Assembly: GCA_001695595.3 (NCBI GenBank)
Contig: MBPM02000101.1
Location: 1 to 64,000, forward strand
Length of the DNA stretch: 64,000 bases
Direction of reading: 5' to 3'
Source of the DNA: Plasmopara viticola
Lineage: Eukaryota; Oomycota; Peronosporomycetes; Peronosporales; Peronosporaceae
Within the stretch, counting starts at the first letter, position 1. Each line of letters opens with the position of its first letter. The translations under genes and the position numbers were made by a program. The notes under the pieces are model-generated. The model ran no database searches. It was not told the origin of the DNA and saw only the letters and a list, made by a program, of their open reading frames with translations. This document shows, in pieces, positions 1-10,840 of this stretch.

Positions 1-1330
1 TGAGGAATGTATCTTTGACGTTCCAGATTTCGTTTAAGGTCCGTCTTTGTCACCGATCGAGAGCTAGCTCTCATGACTGCCTAATAAATGTGTTCCAGAA
101 AAGCAAGGCGCTCTTGTGCAGGTGGCACATAAGCAAGAATGTCTTTGCAAAGACAAGACTTAGCTTCGATACGCAAGAATTGTTTCAGAAATTCCACAAT
201 TCTTGGAGTATTTTTATGCACGCAGACACTGAAACCGAATATGAAGAGCGTCTTGAGATAGTGAGAGGAATGGTGCCACCTCAAATCATTCACTGCCTTG
301 ATTTAGCTTGGCTATGCTACAAGGAAAGTTTCGTTAGTGCATGGCTGCGGGATGTACTTCATTTTGGAAACACCGCCAATTCCCGAGTAGAAAGCGCTCA
401 TTCCGCGCTCGAAAAATGGATTGGGGTGTCCACAGGTAAAGCTATCTCGACGGAGGAACCAGACATATGTACTTTGTGCTAATCCAAACCCATTTATTTA
501 TTTGAGGCGATCTTTTGTCCGTAAATACAGCAAAATAGCTCGCATGCGACGATCAGCTGGCCAAGGTCAAGTACCACCACGCCAAAGAGAGTGCCGTTGC
601 CGATATGCAGCATGGGCCAATTTTTGCCCCTCTTGCGGGAAAAATTTCTCTTGCCGCGATGAATGGTGCCTATAGGCAGTACAAAATGCGCAATAATACC
701 CGGAAGTAAGTGAATGACCCAGTTCCGCTACTCAAAGCTTGATTCCCATCTAATTATAGTCCTTGAGCAGCAAGGCTGCCGCGGTTTGTTCAAATCATCC
801 ATGGGATATCCATGCACCCATGACTTTCGACTTCGTGCGAATCAGCCTCTCATTTCCGAAGATTTCGACACGCATTGGTGGCTTCAAGCTCCAATACGTG
901 TAGCTGTAGACGAGGGTATTTCGGAACTTTTAGTGAGTGAGATGTTACGGAAATTCGCCGACGATTACGGTAATGAAATCCTCGCACATCGAAAGCGCCG
1001 AATGATGGATCACATGCGAGCCTGGACGGCAGTGACTTCGGTGGAGGAACCTCCTTTTGCGCTATCGCGTGGCCAACCATCTGGATCCACTCGACGCCTA
1101 CCTTTGCAATTTGAGCATGGAGAGATGGCTGCTAATGCAGAGGCGCCTTTGCTCCGCAGGTGCAGAGTGTGCAGAGGGACTGATCACAATGCCAGAACGT
1201 GTCGGCAACGAGCCCCACCAACAGCACCAGCGACTGTGCCATCTATTGGTATGCAAACATTTTTTTGTAATGCGCTTGACCCTTCTACTTCTCATTCTTC
1301 TGAACCTTTCTTTGGCAGATTTCGATAGTG
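1..1330 (+). pseudogene. MULE-type transposase relic, frameshifted
   Basis: This is a decayed Mutator-like (MULE) transposase that probably begins left of the window. One frame shows VTDRELALM near bases 45-80, the usual region of a catalytic Asp. After a frameshift the next frame carries CRWHISKNV, WLRDVLHFGN and RVESAHSALEKW (about 115-420), which are typical of MULE/FAR1-like transposases. A third frame continues with KVKYHHAKES and GKISLAAMNGAY at about 560-690. The frame from about 714 contains GCRGLFKSSMGYPCTHDF, resembling a SWIM-type zinc finger, then DTHWWL. A C-terminal CRVCRGTDHNARTC knuckle follows at about 1160-1205. At least two frameshifts make it non-functional. I saw no terminal inverted repeats, so the element boundary is unknown. 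The family call rests on motif recognition. Confidence 0.75.
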
Positions 1331-1424
1331 TAAATGAGATTTGAACATTGGTTATATTATGTAAAATCACGTCGCTCAAAACAATACGTATATATATACC
1401 CAAGAGTCATGCAAATGCGTATAC

Positions 1425-1745
1425 TCACAAAGGAAAGACGACGTAGAGGAAGGCAAATTTCAATAACTTGTTCAGTGCTGCTTTCATTGACAGAAAAATA
1501 TTGCTCTCTTTGACGAAATTGCTCCTTTTTTCATTGGCCCAAAATAGGGGGAACCGGCAGTATACGAAAAAGGTACCGGATGGGTATCGCTTTCTCTTTT
1601 TATTGGTTGAAAAAACACTGTGTTCATTAACAAAGATAAACTGCTCCCATTGATAAAAAGAACTAATCTCATTGGCTAAAATCAAGGGGTAGCGGCAGTT
1701 TACCAAATAGGTACCGGCAGTTTATCGATTTCCTTAATATAAAGT
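1425..1745. repeat. degenerate direct repeat
   Basis: Two imperfect direct copies lie about 140 bp apart. Each begins CATTGGCyMAAAT, has a G-rich run, then CGGCAGT(A/T)TAC and ends with GGTACCGG (about 1531-1580 and 1670-1715). A third GGTACCGGCAGTTTA-like segment follows. Small reading frames on both strands across this stretch are products of the repeat and are not called as genes. Confidence 0.5.
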
Positions 1746-3386
1746 ACACCACCAGTGCAATTGTCATAATACTCTGAATCGTTACGCGATGAGGCGGGGC
1801 TTCACTGAAAATGGATGTCTGAAATTTTGTGAAGAACGTATTGGTTTAAAGTCGAGGATTCTTCATACTTTCGTGTCGATGGGCGGGGAGAATGCTGCGT
1901 TAGTCATAGAGCTGGTCTTACTCAAATTATCATCAAACTCTCCGATGCGTGAACGCACATTTAAAATTGCCGTGGTCATTTGTACCAAAAACACTGGCGA
2001 TTCTGCGTGGTGACAACCATTTACACGGATCGAATTGCGTGGCTTTTCTCTTTGCGTGAAAGTGTCAGCTTCCTTTAGTCAAATGAATGGCATTACTTGG
2101 GCGATTGGCTATGTCGAAGATCATTCTTCCAAAAAATTGAACATTTGTTTTAGCAGGGGAAAGTGTACGGACTTAAGCGCTCAAACTGATAACTTGGCGA
2201 GTCAAGCCGTGATCGAATGGTGGTAAATATAGCGATCATTTCCAAGATATGAGTAGCTTTCCGGTCGCGCGAAGACAAATTAATTTTGATTTGCATGCTG
2301 ATTGAAGAATAATAGCTAAAGCGCAATAAAGCATACAGTATGCAAAAACCGTAAGAGCGCAAAAGCGTGATGCGATCTTCGCAAACAGTGATAACTTCAC
2401 ATCTGCGTAAAAAACGATATATATTATTAGAGGGTAAAAAACGACGTTCTCACTGCAGTGCAAAATAAGCAGAGATCTAAGAGTTACTTTGAAGAGCTTG
2501 ACCGATTCAAAAGCGGTGTGGTGATCTTAGACTAAACCAGTGAATGGCACGGGATCGCCACATGCTGAGAAATTGTCTTCAAATGGTGAATAATAAGCAG
2601 TTGACGACGTAGTGTTGTTAGAATACTTTTTTTCAAATGGTTCAACCATTTATTATTCAAAACAATTAGAATCCGGACTTGGAAAGTGTGAGTTTTTCCT
2701 GCGCCAAGAGATACAGTTCTTTTGAGTCTGATGAGATAGTTGCTTCAGCTGCTAGATCGGTCGGCACTGGGAGAGGACACAATATGGTGCACTCTTTGTT
2801 GTTTAAATAGTGAGGTCCAATGATGTGTAATGTATGAAGTACATTGATATCGGTCGACGTGCAGGACAAAGGTATTAGATGATTTATTTATCCGTGTAGA
2901 GCTACATACCAGTTGCAGTGCTGACCCAAGCGAGAATATTGAAGCCTGATGAAAATCATTGACAAGTCCAGCTACATCGTCAGGAAAGCCGATAATGTAG
3001 TGATTACTGTCCCCGATCTTGACCATCAATACTTGTTAGCGAGTCGAAGATAGCACACTAAGTGCTTTGTAAATGCGACGCAGAGACGATAGCAGGTCTC
3101 CTTGGACATTTCCCCCTTCAACTTAGAAATTGCGTGCGGGAGCTTTGGGCTGATATTGTTGTTTAAAAATGTTAGTGGATGTCACCTTTTGGATTCTAAC
3201 GAAGACCTTTCTTGTGTAAAATAGATTGATACGCATGACATTAATATTTGTTTATGCGTTCAAGCCAAAGTTGTCAAGCATACACCAGCTCCGGCGCCTG
3301 TGCTCACTCGATGAAAAATGCTTATAGATTTCGGTGGTAAGCCGTCCAGTGTTTGGACTCTTTCCGCGTGCCGTGAGCTTTATAGC
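1746..3386. other. no assignable gene
   Basis: Only short reading frames without recognisable domains occur here. The minus-strand frames between about 2666 and 3029 look somewhat protein-like and lie downstream, in the same direction, of the GAF-like relic at 3387-3816. They could be its decayed continuation, but I cannot show this. Low-complexity AT-rich sequence dominates. Confidence 0.4.
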
Positions 3387-3816
3387 TTAATAAATGTTTC
3401 TTGCTGTAGATGGATCGTCTTGATGAAGTTTTAAAAAATCGGGCTTGCGGCTATTGCTTACAAGATAGACTGGAGGTTGTGAACAATTAACTTCTGGGCT
3501 GAGCTTGAAGATTCTTTGAAGTTGACATGATCGACGTGCCCCTACCTCTAAAGAAACTGACCACGCCTGAACCCCACAATTCTTTTGTGTGTGCGTCAAC
3601 CAGAAAAATAGAGAGTTTAAGGTCTGCTGATGTTGGAGTTAAAACCTTTAAAAGAGGTTTTGGCAGTTGCCATACCTTGGTCATATTTTGTAACAGAGTT
3701 GCGATTTCGAAGTGCCGTACTACAATCAGGAAGACTTGGACAACTTTCTGACAGTAAAACGCAATCAATTTACTCCGAGAAAGTGTAAAATGACGCTGAA
3801 ATTCTGAATATTCCAT
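3387..3816 (-). pseudogene. GAF-domain-like protein relic
   Basis: Read on the minus strand, this stretch shows HFEIATLLQNMTKVWQLPK followed by LSIFLVDAHTKELWG. This resembles the start of a GAF domain: a helix of the 'atLLqnm..v' type, then 'slFLVDxxTkELW', as in cyclic-nucleotide phosphodiesterase and related oomycete proteins. After the FFRGRGTS segment the frame changes to one with PEVNCSQPPVYLVSNSRKPD, where a GAF domain would have its 'n.pDay.dprf' segment. The two pieces are in different frames and no intact start or partner domain is visible, so I treat it as a relic. The family is inferred from a short motif; a chance resemblance is possible. Confidence 0.35.
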
Positions 3817-6555
3817 ACAATTACTTTATACTATAACAGCACTTGTGCCCTTTCAGAATTCATCCGTTGCGGGCAGGGTCCGTGAACTTCAAGAGACGCA
3901 TTTAATGTAGCTTGAGCTGGCAATGGATGCTGTCATATTGCAAAAGCCATGCTGGACGTTAAATTAGTGCCTTTGCGTGAAAAATTGTACCCAGCAAATC
4001 CAAAACTTTGACCAGGACACGATACCATCAATCATGGAAAGGACGATACCTGTCTCGTTTGCTTTCTTTTCACTTGAATATTTCTATATGTTTTATTCCA
4101 GTATATATATTCACCAGATTCGAGTTTAAGCTAGAGATGATGAGTGAGCAGTATTATCGTAAGAATCTGCACTTGCAAAGCAACAGTCAACCTGATTCTT
4201 TAGTTGAGTCCACTGGAGGCCCGTGATGCATATCATAAAAGTTATGTGAGCCCAGGGTAATAATCCGGGCGACAAGTTCTGGCCTACCATTTATATAGTA
4301 ATAGGTATGATTGTGCTTGATCGAGTTAAGGGTCCATAACAACATTAAAAACACCATATAGCGCACGGTAGGCTAGGCCAGTAATTTGGTTACTTTGAAA
4401 ATACTTGCTAACGAGAGAAAAGATATTGATACATGGTGAGGGTAAGCTGGCTAAGACTATAGACGTTTGGATGAAAGAAAAGGGGTATGAGATCTAAGGT
4501 TCTCTTTAAAGATAAAGAGTGTAGGAAGGCCTAACTCCTCCAATATTTCAACAAGTCTTGAGCAACCACAAGGAGTGGTTTTTTAATAAAAAAGATGTAT
4601 GACTGGCGAGATGACGTCAATCGTAACCATTACCTTGACCGGGTCATAATAATTGCTGGCACTTTTATATAAATAGATGCGTTTCGAGCAGGGAAAGCCA
4701 AAAACGCTTCCACTGCCTCTAGTGATACAGGCTTGTCATTTTTTTGTAAGATGTTAAAATATTGTGTTAGCTGAACCCGTGACACGAAGAAGATTTAGTG
4801 CTTAAAATTGTCACGAAAAAGCAGAACTAAGAGGCTTAGATCGGCACGGCTTTATCTGAAAGAAAGACGTCAGGTTTTTCTTTTAAAGTTCTTGCTCGCA
4901 CCATAAATTAGTCATGATTGTGTCCGGGGGTGGATCACTATATTTATTAAGAGAAGAGTCGCCATAGTCAAAAAGTTCTCCACGAGCCATATATCCGGCT
5001 TCGAAAATAAAATTAAACTGGGTGATCGTAATGACATACGCGTAAGCGTTTTTAGCTTTTTCGGAGCAAATCTCTAGTCTGCCAATTGGCAAATTTCATC
5101 TCAAAATGCCACTGTGGCATTTCAGGGTCTGAATTATCAAGCCATAGCGGGCTATACTAATTAGACCTAATAATCTGCTGGGTGTCCATTAGTTCGCCGG
5201 ATTCCTCGATCGCGCAATCTAAAAAACCGCGTTCGGAAAAAGCCGCTAAACTTCGACAAATTAAGCCGCTAATGCCTAAACTAGGCAGTGGCAACGAATG
5301 CGATGCTGGTATTTTCAGCTATTAAAAAAGTTTCACTTGCAAATTTGGCTTAGCTCACGGGAAATCAACCTTCATAATCGCCAAACGCTTGAAGGCTACC
5401 CAAGCTGAACAATGCATCGCCCGTATCGGTTTGCTGTGTATCGTTGGTAGAACTAGCAACCTGTAACGACTAACGTAAGGAGGAGGGTAAAGTGCTGACT
5501 ATTATTTTCTTAGGAGGTGTTCTGAGGCGGGCAAACTATTTTATGACTTTTTGCCACGCTTATCGTCCGACTTCTTGCCGCCTTTTGTTTTTGACGCAAG
5601 CCGACGCTTACCCGATTGTAACTTGCCGCATTTTAGTTTAACAAAACATGGGTGGAGATCTGTATATCCTTTGTCCGGCAATGAGAAAATGAACTTCGTA
5701 AAGGCTCGTTTGGTGATAATAGTAAACTTCCAAAAAATTGGCTTTGTACTAAGTAGTCAGGTGCTCGCAAGAAAGCAAACTATTTCGCACAAATTTTGAC
5801 ACAACACACTAAAGAGGGTCTACACGAGATCCAAGCCATCAAATCAATACGATCATTAGCTTTATCCGGCAGTAATACCAGTTTTTCATTGTATAGAGAG
5901 CCGTATTCAGAGGGACGAGCGATTTGTATTGCGGTAACAAACGCAGTCAATGTATTTTGGCTTACTTAAAATTTACGCGGAAGATATACCGAAATCTTGC
6001 ACTAGATAATACTGTAAAGACAAGCTTGGCGGGCGCTATTTCAAATCTACAAAATAAGAGTTGGTTGCCGGTTCGTCTAGCAAATCTGTCAAATGCTTCG
6101 CCCAGACCATCGTTAAACATGAAAATTACATTTAATGGGGTTTCGGCAATGTAAGTATTTTGGGACCCAGCTTTAGCGTATTAAATTGTAGCACATGAAA
6201 GCTTAAAGAGACAAGCTTAACTTCGCTTGCGATGAATAGTAAGTCCGTCGCATCATTGGGTGCAACAATCAGATTTCAAAAAGTTTTACTCCTTTTGTAT
6301 TGTTACATGTAGTTTTTAGCATATACTTCTTCTTTTCTGAGCTTACTAAGAAAAGCTCCTCGATAACTAAAGGCGCAAACTCAATAAGAGGCTACGCGAG
6401 TGACGGACTGGGTAAAGTGCAAATGCAAGCTCTAAGGGATACCCGAACAATGTCGCGAGAGTTTACATTGTTGGCCTCGCATTGCTTAGTTTACCTTTAA
6501 ACGCGGCGTTTTGCGGTTGTAGTCCCGAATCTAGCCGTGAAATTGCTAAGAGGTG
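3817..6555. other. gene-poor stretch with unassigned coding-like fragments
   Basis: No complete gene is visible. Some fragments read like decayed protein: a minus-strand frame at 4883-5092 ending TNLWCEQEL, a plus-strand frame about 5195-5460 containing KKPRSEKAAKLRQIKPL, and a minus-strand basic tail (KRRLASKTKGGKKSDDKRGKKS then stop) at about 5541-5640. None matches a family I recognise and none has a credible start. No RNA gene was seen. Confidence 0.35.
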
Positions 6556-7865
6556 ATTTTTACGTTCTCTCAATAAGAAAACAATATGCACTTAGATTTA
6601 AAGAGACGAAGGTAAAATTGCGGTAGAAAAGGCGCGTATTTCTTGGTAGAGTAAAGGCTGGGCACAGAGTGCGTGGCGAGATTAGAGCTATAAGGCGGCG
6701 GACGTGACGAAGTCGGCGCAGCAATAAAATTCGAGGCGGAGGCGAAGACCGAAATTTCGGACGAGTCTGGGCGCTGTCGCAAGGGTTGCTCATTCTTTTG
6801 CACTTGTGCTAAAGAAGGTAAATCGGGATTTGCGTAGGCTGCGTTAGCGACAAGTATATGAATCATGATTTTGCCGTACTAGTTTGGACATGGTGTTAAA
6901 TATGTCAGATATGTATCGCATATTTGCGAAGGCTAGTATCTTGCTCGGTAATTCGTCATCAGCTGGTCAAGAAATGGCTATTTTCCAAGTACCGCGCAAG
7001 AGTATATAAGGACCTGCACGAACATTCGAGCGTCACTGTTTAATGGGCTGGTTGAACACAATGCTTCAATAAGGTACAAGCGTGTAGCAAGCAGCGTTGA
7101 AGCAGATGACTGAGCATTTGTACCGTAAAGCACTTGTAACCCAGCGTTCGGTTGCTTGCATTCGTAGCGACAAACGTTTTTGTAAAAATGCCTTACCTTG
7201 CACAGCTAGTTCAGAAATTCAAGTGCGCACTCACGCATTACATCTGGATTAGCATTGCAGATAATCTTTATAATTTTGCCTTGAAATCTCGGTAGATTGG
7301 AGTCTTCGTGAAACCTTGAGAAATACGAAGTCGACAATCTTTATAGTACGCTACTTAAATTTTCGTTTTTCAGTGTTAGTATATACTCAGAAAATTGCCT
7401 TCGCCATCGATCTTCCTTCTAGGATCAGCGTACTTTAGATTGATCTGGTATGCATCAACGTTGCGTCATTCTAGTGCCATGGTTCCGGCCCTATCGCAAA
7501 CCAAGAGTATAAAGCACTTTTAGGCTAATAGCTAGGAACGTCGCCGGTTTGTTGTTAAGTGACGTTGCATGTGTCCAAATTCATGCTTTTTGCTTGTTGT
7601 AATGGTACGTCTTCCCTTAAGATTCAAATATAGATGCATGTCAACTTTTAGAATTGCTGCTCAAGATCGTGCAGCGCTCAAGTTAGGCAGCAAAAGCCGC
7701 GAGGTTGAGCTGCAAGATTACAGAGTCCGCGAGTCGAGACGATTTGGCGCAACGATAAATTTCGAGGCGGTCAAAGGCAGAGAGTACGAGTGAGCGCATT
7801 ACAGAAAGGGTCTCAGTGCTGTTGCAAGAGTAGCTTTCTCTTTTGTACCTGTGCGGGAGATGCAA
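6556..7865. repeat. dispersed degenerate direct repeat pair
   Basis: The segments at about 6700-6830 and 7738-7870 align by eye. Both contain GACGA(A/T)..GGCGCA(G/A)C followed by AAATT(T)CGAGGCGG, then GCTG(T)YGCAAG and a CTTTTGTACCTGTGC-type stretch. They are in the same orientation about 1.04 kb apart. Sequence between and around them is unassigned; a TATA-like GTATATAAGG occurs near 7002. Confidence 0.45.
6560..6866 (-). pseudogene. effector-like fragment, repeat copy 1
   Basis: The minus-strand frame begins MIHILVANAAYANPDLP, has AQVQKNEQPLRQRPDSSE at about residues 20-37, and is then proline/serine rich. A degenerate second copy lies about 1.1 kb to the right (7683-7865). The QPLR segment sits where a host-targeting RXLR or QXLR motif would be in a short oomycete effector. 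However, there is no convincing signal peptide in the same frame, and the downstream sequence looks random. I call it only as a possible decayed effector-like member of a local repeat. Confidence 0.25.
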
Positions 7866-7870
7866 ATTGA

Positions 7871-9780
7871 GAACACTGGTGCCGAAAGTGACACATTTTT
7901 GTTGAATGATTTGATCCGTAAGGTTTGCTGCATTATGCCCAGACTATTTTTTACAGCCTGTCAGAGGCATCTTTTAGGTTATATTATTTAAAAAAAATGG
8001 AAAGCATAGCCGACTACGACGCTACGTGTATAAAGAACTTCTGTATGCCCGTTGGTACGGCAAGCACAATATCTTGGCTTTGACATTTGAGTAAACGATG
8101 CATTAATTGACTATCTCCTTAATTTAAAGGTCTTTTTCTCTTTATGTTGCGCTTTACTCTACTTTTTTATCGTTAGCAATTCCTTCTTTTGCGCATGTTC
8201 AACACATCTTATTTGATTCATTTGAAAATTAGAGAGACTATTTTAATGGCAGAAGTCGAGCTGTACTTAGCGAAAATATCGTGGCCCCTTTCTTTATAGC
8301 TGAGCTTGACAAGCTATATTGACAAATCAGTCGCAGATAAAAGGGACCACTGTCAGGCTCTGATCTTTTGATTTTGGGCACTTACTCTGTGAATACGGAA
8401 CTCTGAGGTAATCCACCCCGGCTTCTAAATGGTTACGGTGACTTTTAACAAAACTTGTTCCGATCTCCAGAAAAACACCACTCCTTGCTGTACACCTCAT
8501 CACGATTGAGGAGTGAACAAGTATATATTGGACATCTTCGATTGTGTTTCCTAATGCATTTATGGAAAGACTAGCGCCTATTACCGCAGCCTCTTTCAAT
8601 CCTCCTAGACCGTGATGCAAAACTTCGTCATCGGCCTTGATCTTGACATTGATGTCAAGATTGACTATCTTCTGTCACTTCGGAAAGCTTGAAAGGCTGG
8701 GGGTGGAATTCCAGGGTCGCGAGAACAGTTTCCAATCGTCAAAATTGCCCAAGCCATCGAGATTGACCACTGCAGTAGCTCTAGGAAGTGCGGATTGCTG
8801 CGCAGGTGTAGCTATGAGAGGTTAAGCAGGGATTTCTGGCACCCTTGTAATATATGTCAAAGCTCCTTACATCGTCCGCACTTCGTTTGGGTTCGCAAAG
8901 AAGCTTTGACAGCCTAAACTTGCGATGAATTGTGCTGTGTCAATGTCTACCATAAGTTTGATATCCCCAATAATCGACAGGACTATCACAACTACGGATC
9001 CTTCTGCATGCGTCAAATTGTTTGTTACTTCACGAACGGCCTACATAGAGATAAATGTGCGCCTTTCAATACTTTCCAAGCCGTTTAATCTGAAAAGTAG
9101 AGGCTGTGAGAGGTGAAGTTACGTGCAAAGTAGGCAAATTTTGACTCGTGTGCATACAAAATAGAATTACAACCTAGAGAATGTTTGCCTTTGACGGTTC
9201 GCGGTCACAACTTTACAGCTACATTCATGGTATAATTTATCAGTGCAACCGACCAGAGACCTAGGGAGATGCACAAGGGTATTCACAGGGTGAGCGCCCA
9301 GACCCAAAAACTGAGCACCTGACGTAGTCTATGATTTTACCACCGATCACGAACGCAGTCTGGCGATACAGTGAGGTATGCTGCCATAGCCCAGACTTGC
9401 CTCAATAATCTTAGCTGATATTTGCTGCTAAGAAAGCATGCGAGCCCTCCTATTTTGTCATTAAAAGAATCAAAGCCTATCTGCTACCAAATTTTAGCGC
9501 TTTGGACCTTCTTAAGCAGCATCAATTTTTCGCGCTCACGCCTTTGTCTACTCACCAATCGCAGGCGAACAATGAAGAAGCAAGAATGTTTAAAGGACTC
9601 TCTCCACTTCGCAGCGGCAAGACGCCCAGCTGGAATAATGGTAGGTGGATGCAGTCGGTGTTGCGGGAAATAGAGCTGTGGGCAGCTACTGCGCTGGATC
9701 AAGCAGGGCATCGGCGCAAATTTAGCATACATTGTAGAAGGATTACCATGGTAACTTTCATTATTATTTCAGCCAATTAA
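7871..9780. other. no confident gene
   Basis: A 97-residue minus-strand frame at 8327-8620 (LGGLKEAAVIGASLSINALG) and an adjoining minus-strand segment at about 8640-8820 look coding-like but match nothing I recognise and are interrupted. Bases 9480-9780 are the upstream region of the next gene. A TTTCATTATTATTTCAG stretch ending about 9771 could be an initiator-like element or the 3' end of a 5'-UTR intron. Confidence 0.35.
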
Positions 9781-9791
9781 ACGCGGATAAG

Positions 9792-10745
9792 ATGATGCAA
9801 CGACGGGTGGTGCGCCTTGCGCAAGCTTCCGCGTCCAGGTTTATCAGTCAGAGCAGCGCCCGCTCTTGCTCGAAGCGCTTCCGGTCAGTCGTGCCTATTC
9901 CAATCTCTTCTGTGCTACCGAAAGCTAGTCTCATAGCTGCCTTGACTGTGAGTTCAAGTGCCGCCTGTGCATTCTGCTCGGCTCCCGCTGTAAAAAATTC
10001 GATTGTAGCCGAACATTGTAACAATACGTTACCCAATGTTGTGCTGTATCAATACGAGCCATGTCCATATTGCTGCAAGGTCAAGGCCGTGCTGGACTAC
10101 TTTAAGATCCCATACGAGGTGGTAGAGGTGAATCCGCTTACAAAGAAAGAGACCAAGGCCTTTACGGACTATCGGAAAGTGCCAGTCATTCGCATTGATG
10201 ATGAGGTGGTGGTGGACTCTTCTGCCATCATTTCGAGACTGCAAGAGCTTGCCAATGAATCGAAAACCCTACAGCAGAGCAATGAGGCACAACACGAGGA
10301 GGATTGTTGGCGCCAATGGGTTGACCAAAAGCTTATTGTCTTGACGCCACCCAATATCTACCGCACGGTACCAGAAGCACTGCAGGCTTTTGATTACTGT
10401 CTGACAGAGGGAAATTTTACGCCGATGGAACGTCGTATGGCCAAATACGCAGGAGCGTTGATTATGTATTTTATTGCAAAGCGATCCAAGAAGAAATACA
10501 ACGTCAACGACGAACGCCAAGCGCTCTACTCGGCCTTAGACAGCTGGATAGAGGCTATTGGCGATGAGCGCGCGTTTCTTGGCGGCCATGAGCCCAACAT
10601 GGCTGATCTTTCGGTCTTTGGCGTCTTGCGTGCGATGCACGGACTCGATACGTACAATGATATTATGCGTGAAACAAACATTCAGCCGTGGTTTTCGCGT
10701 ATGACAGTAAAAGTTGGCCCGAGCTCGCGTCTAATGAGCAATTAA
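9792..10745 (+). CDS. prostaglandin E synthase 2-like protein (mitochondrial thioredoxin/GST fold)
   Basis: The 317-residue product resembles membrane-associated prostaglandin E synthase 2 (PTGES2), a glutaredoxin-like plus GST C-terminal protein. The N-terminus is rich in Arg, Ser and Ala without acidic residues (MMQRRVVRLAQASASRF), fitting a mitochondrial presequence, and a weakly hydrophobic Ala-rich stretch follows at about 45-62. The thioredoxin-fold domain starts near residue 83 with VVLYQYEPCPYC. The CPYC redox motif is C91-C94, followed by PYEVVEVNP and the cis-Pro loop KVPVI. The C-terminal part has LGGHEPNMADLSVFGVLR and IQPWFSRM, both characteristic of PTGES2. It is slightly shorter than the human protein (377). 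Whether an oomycete uses it for prostaglandin isomerisation is unknown; a redox or heme-binding role is equally possible. An alternative start two bases-triplets downstream (second Met) would change nothing. The convergent neighbour ends 95 bp away. Confidence 0.88.
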   Translation: MMQRRVVRLAQASASRFISQSSARSCSKRFRSVVPIPISSVLPKASLIAALTVSSSAACAFCSAPAVKNSIVAEHCNNTLPNVVLYQYEPCPYCCKVKAVLDYFKIPYEVVEVNPLTKKETKAFTDYRKVPVIRIDDEVVVDSSAIISRLQELANESKTLQQSNEAQHEEDCWRQWVDQKLIVLTPPNIYRTVPEALQAFDYCLTEGNFTPMERRMAKYAGALIMYFIAKRSKKKYNVNDERQALYSALDSWIEAIGDERAFLGGHEPNMADLSVFGVLRAMHGLDTYNDIMRETNIQPWFSRMTVKVGPSSRLMSN

Positions 10746-10840
10746 CCAAAACCAACATTAAGCATACAACAAGCTTGCAACTAGTGTTAGTACTTAAATA
10801 TAGAGGTAGCTAGCTACACTTCCATCCTTACAAAATCCGC

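Noticed and set aside
9502..9780. 92-residue frame just upstream of the PTGES2-like gene
   Set aside because: No domain, and overlapped by two other equally open frames; more likely upstream region of the gene.
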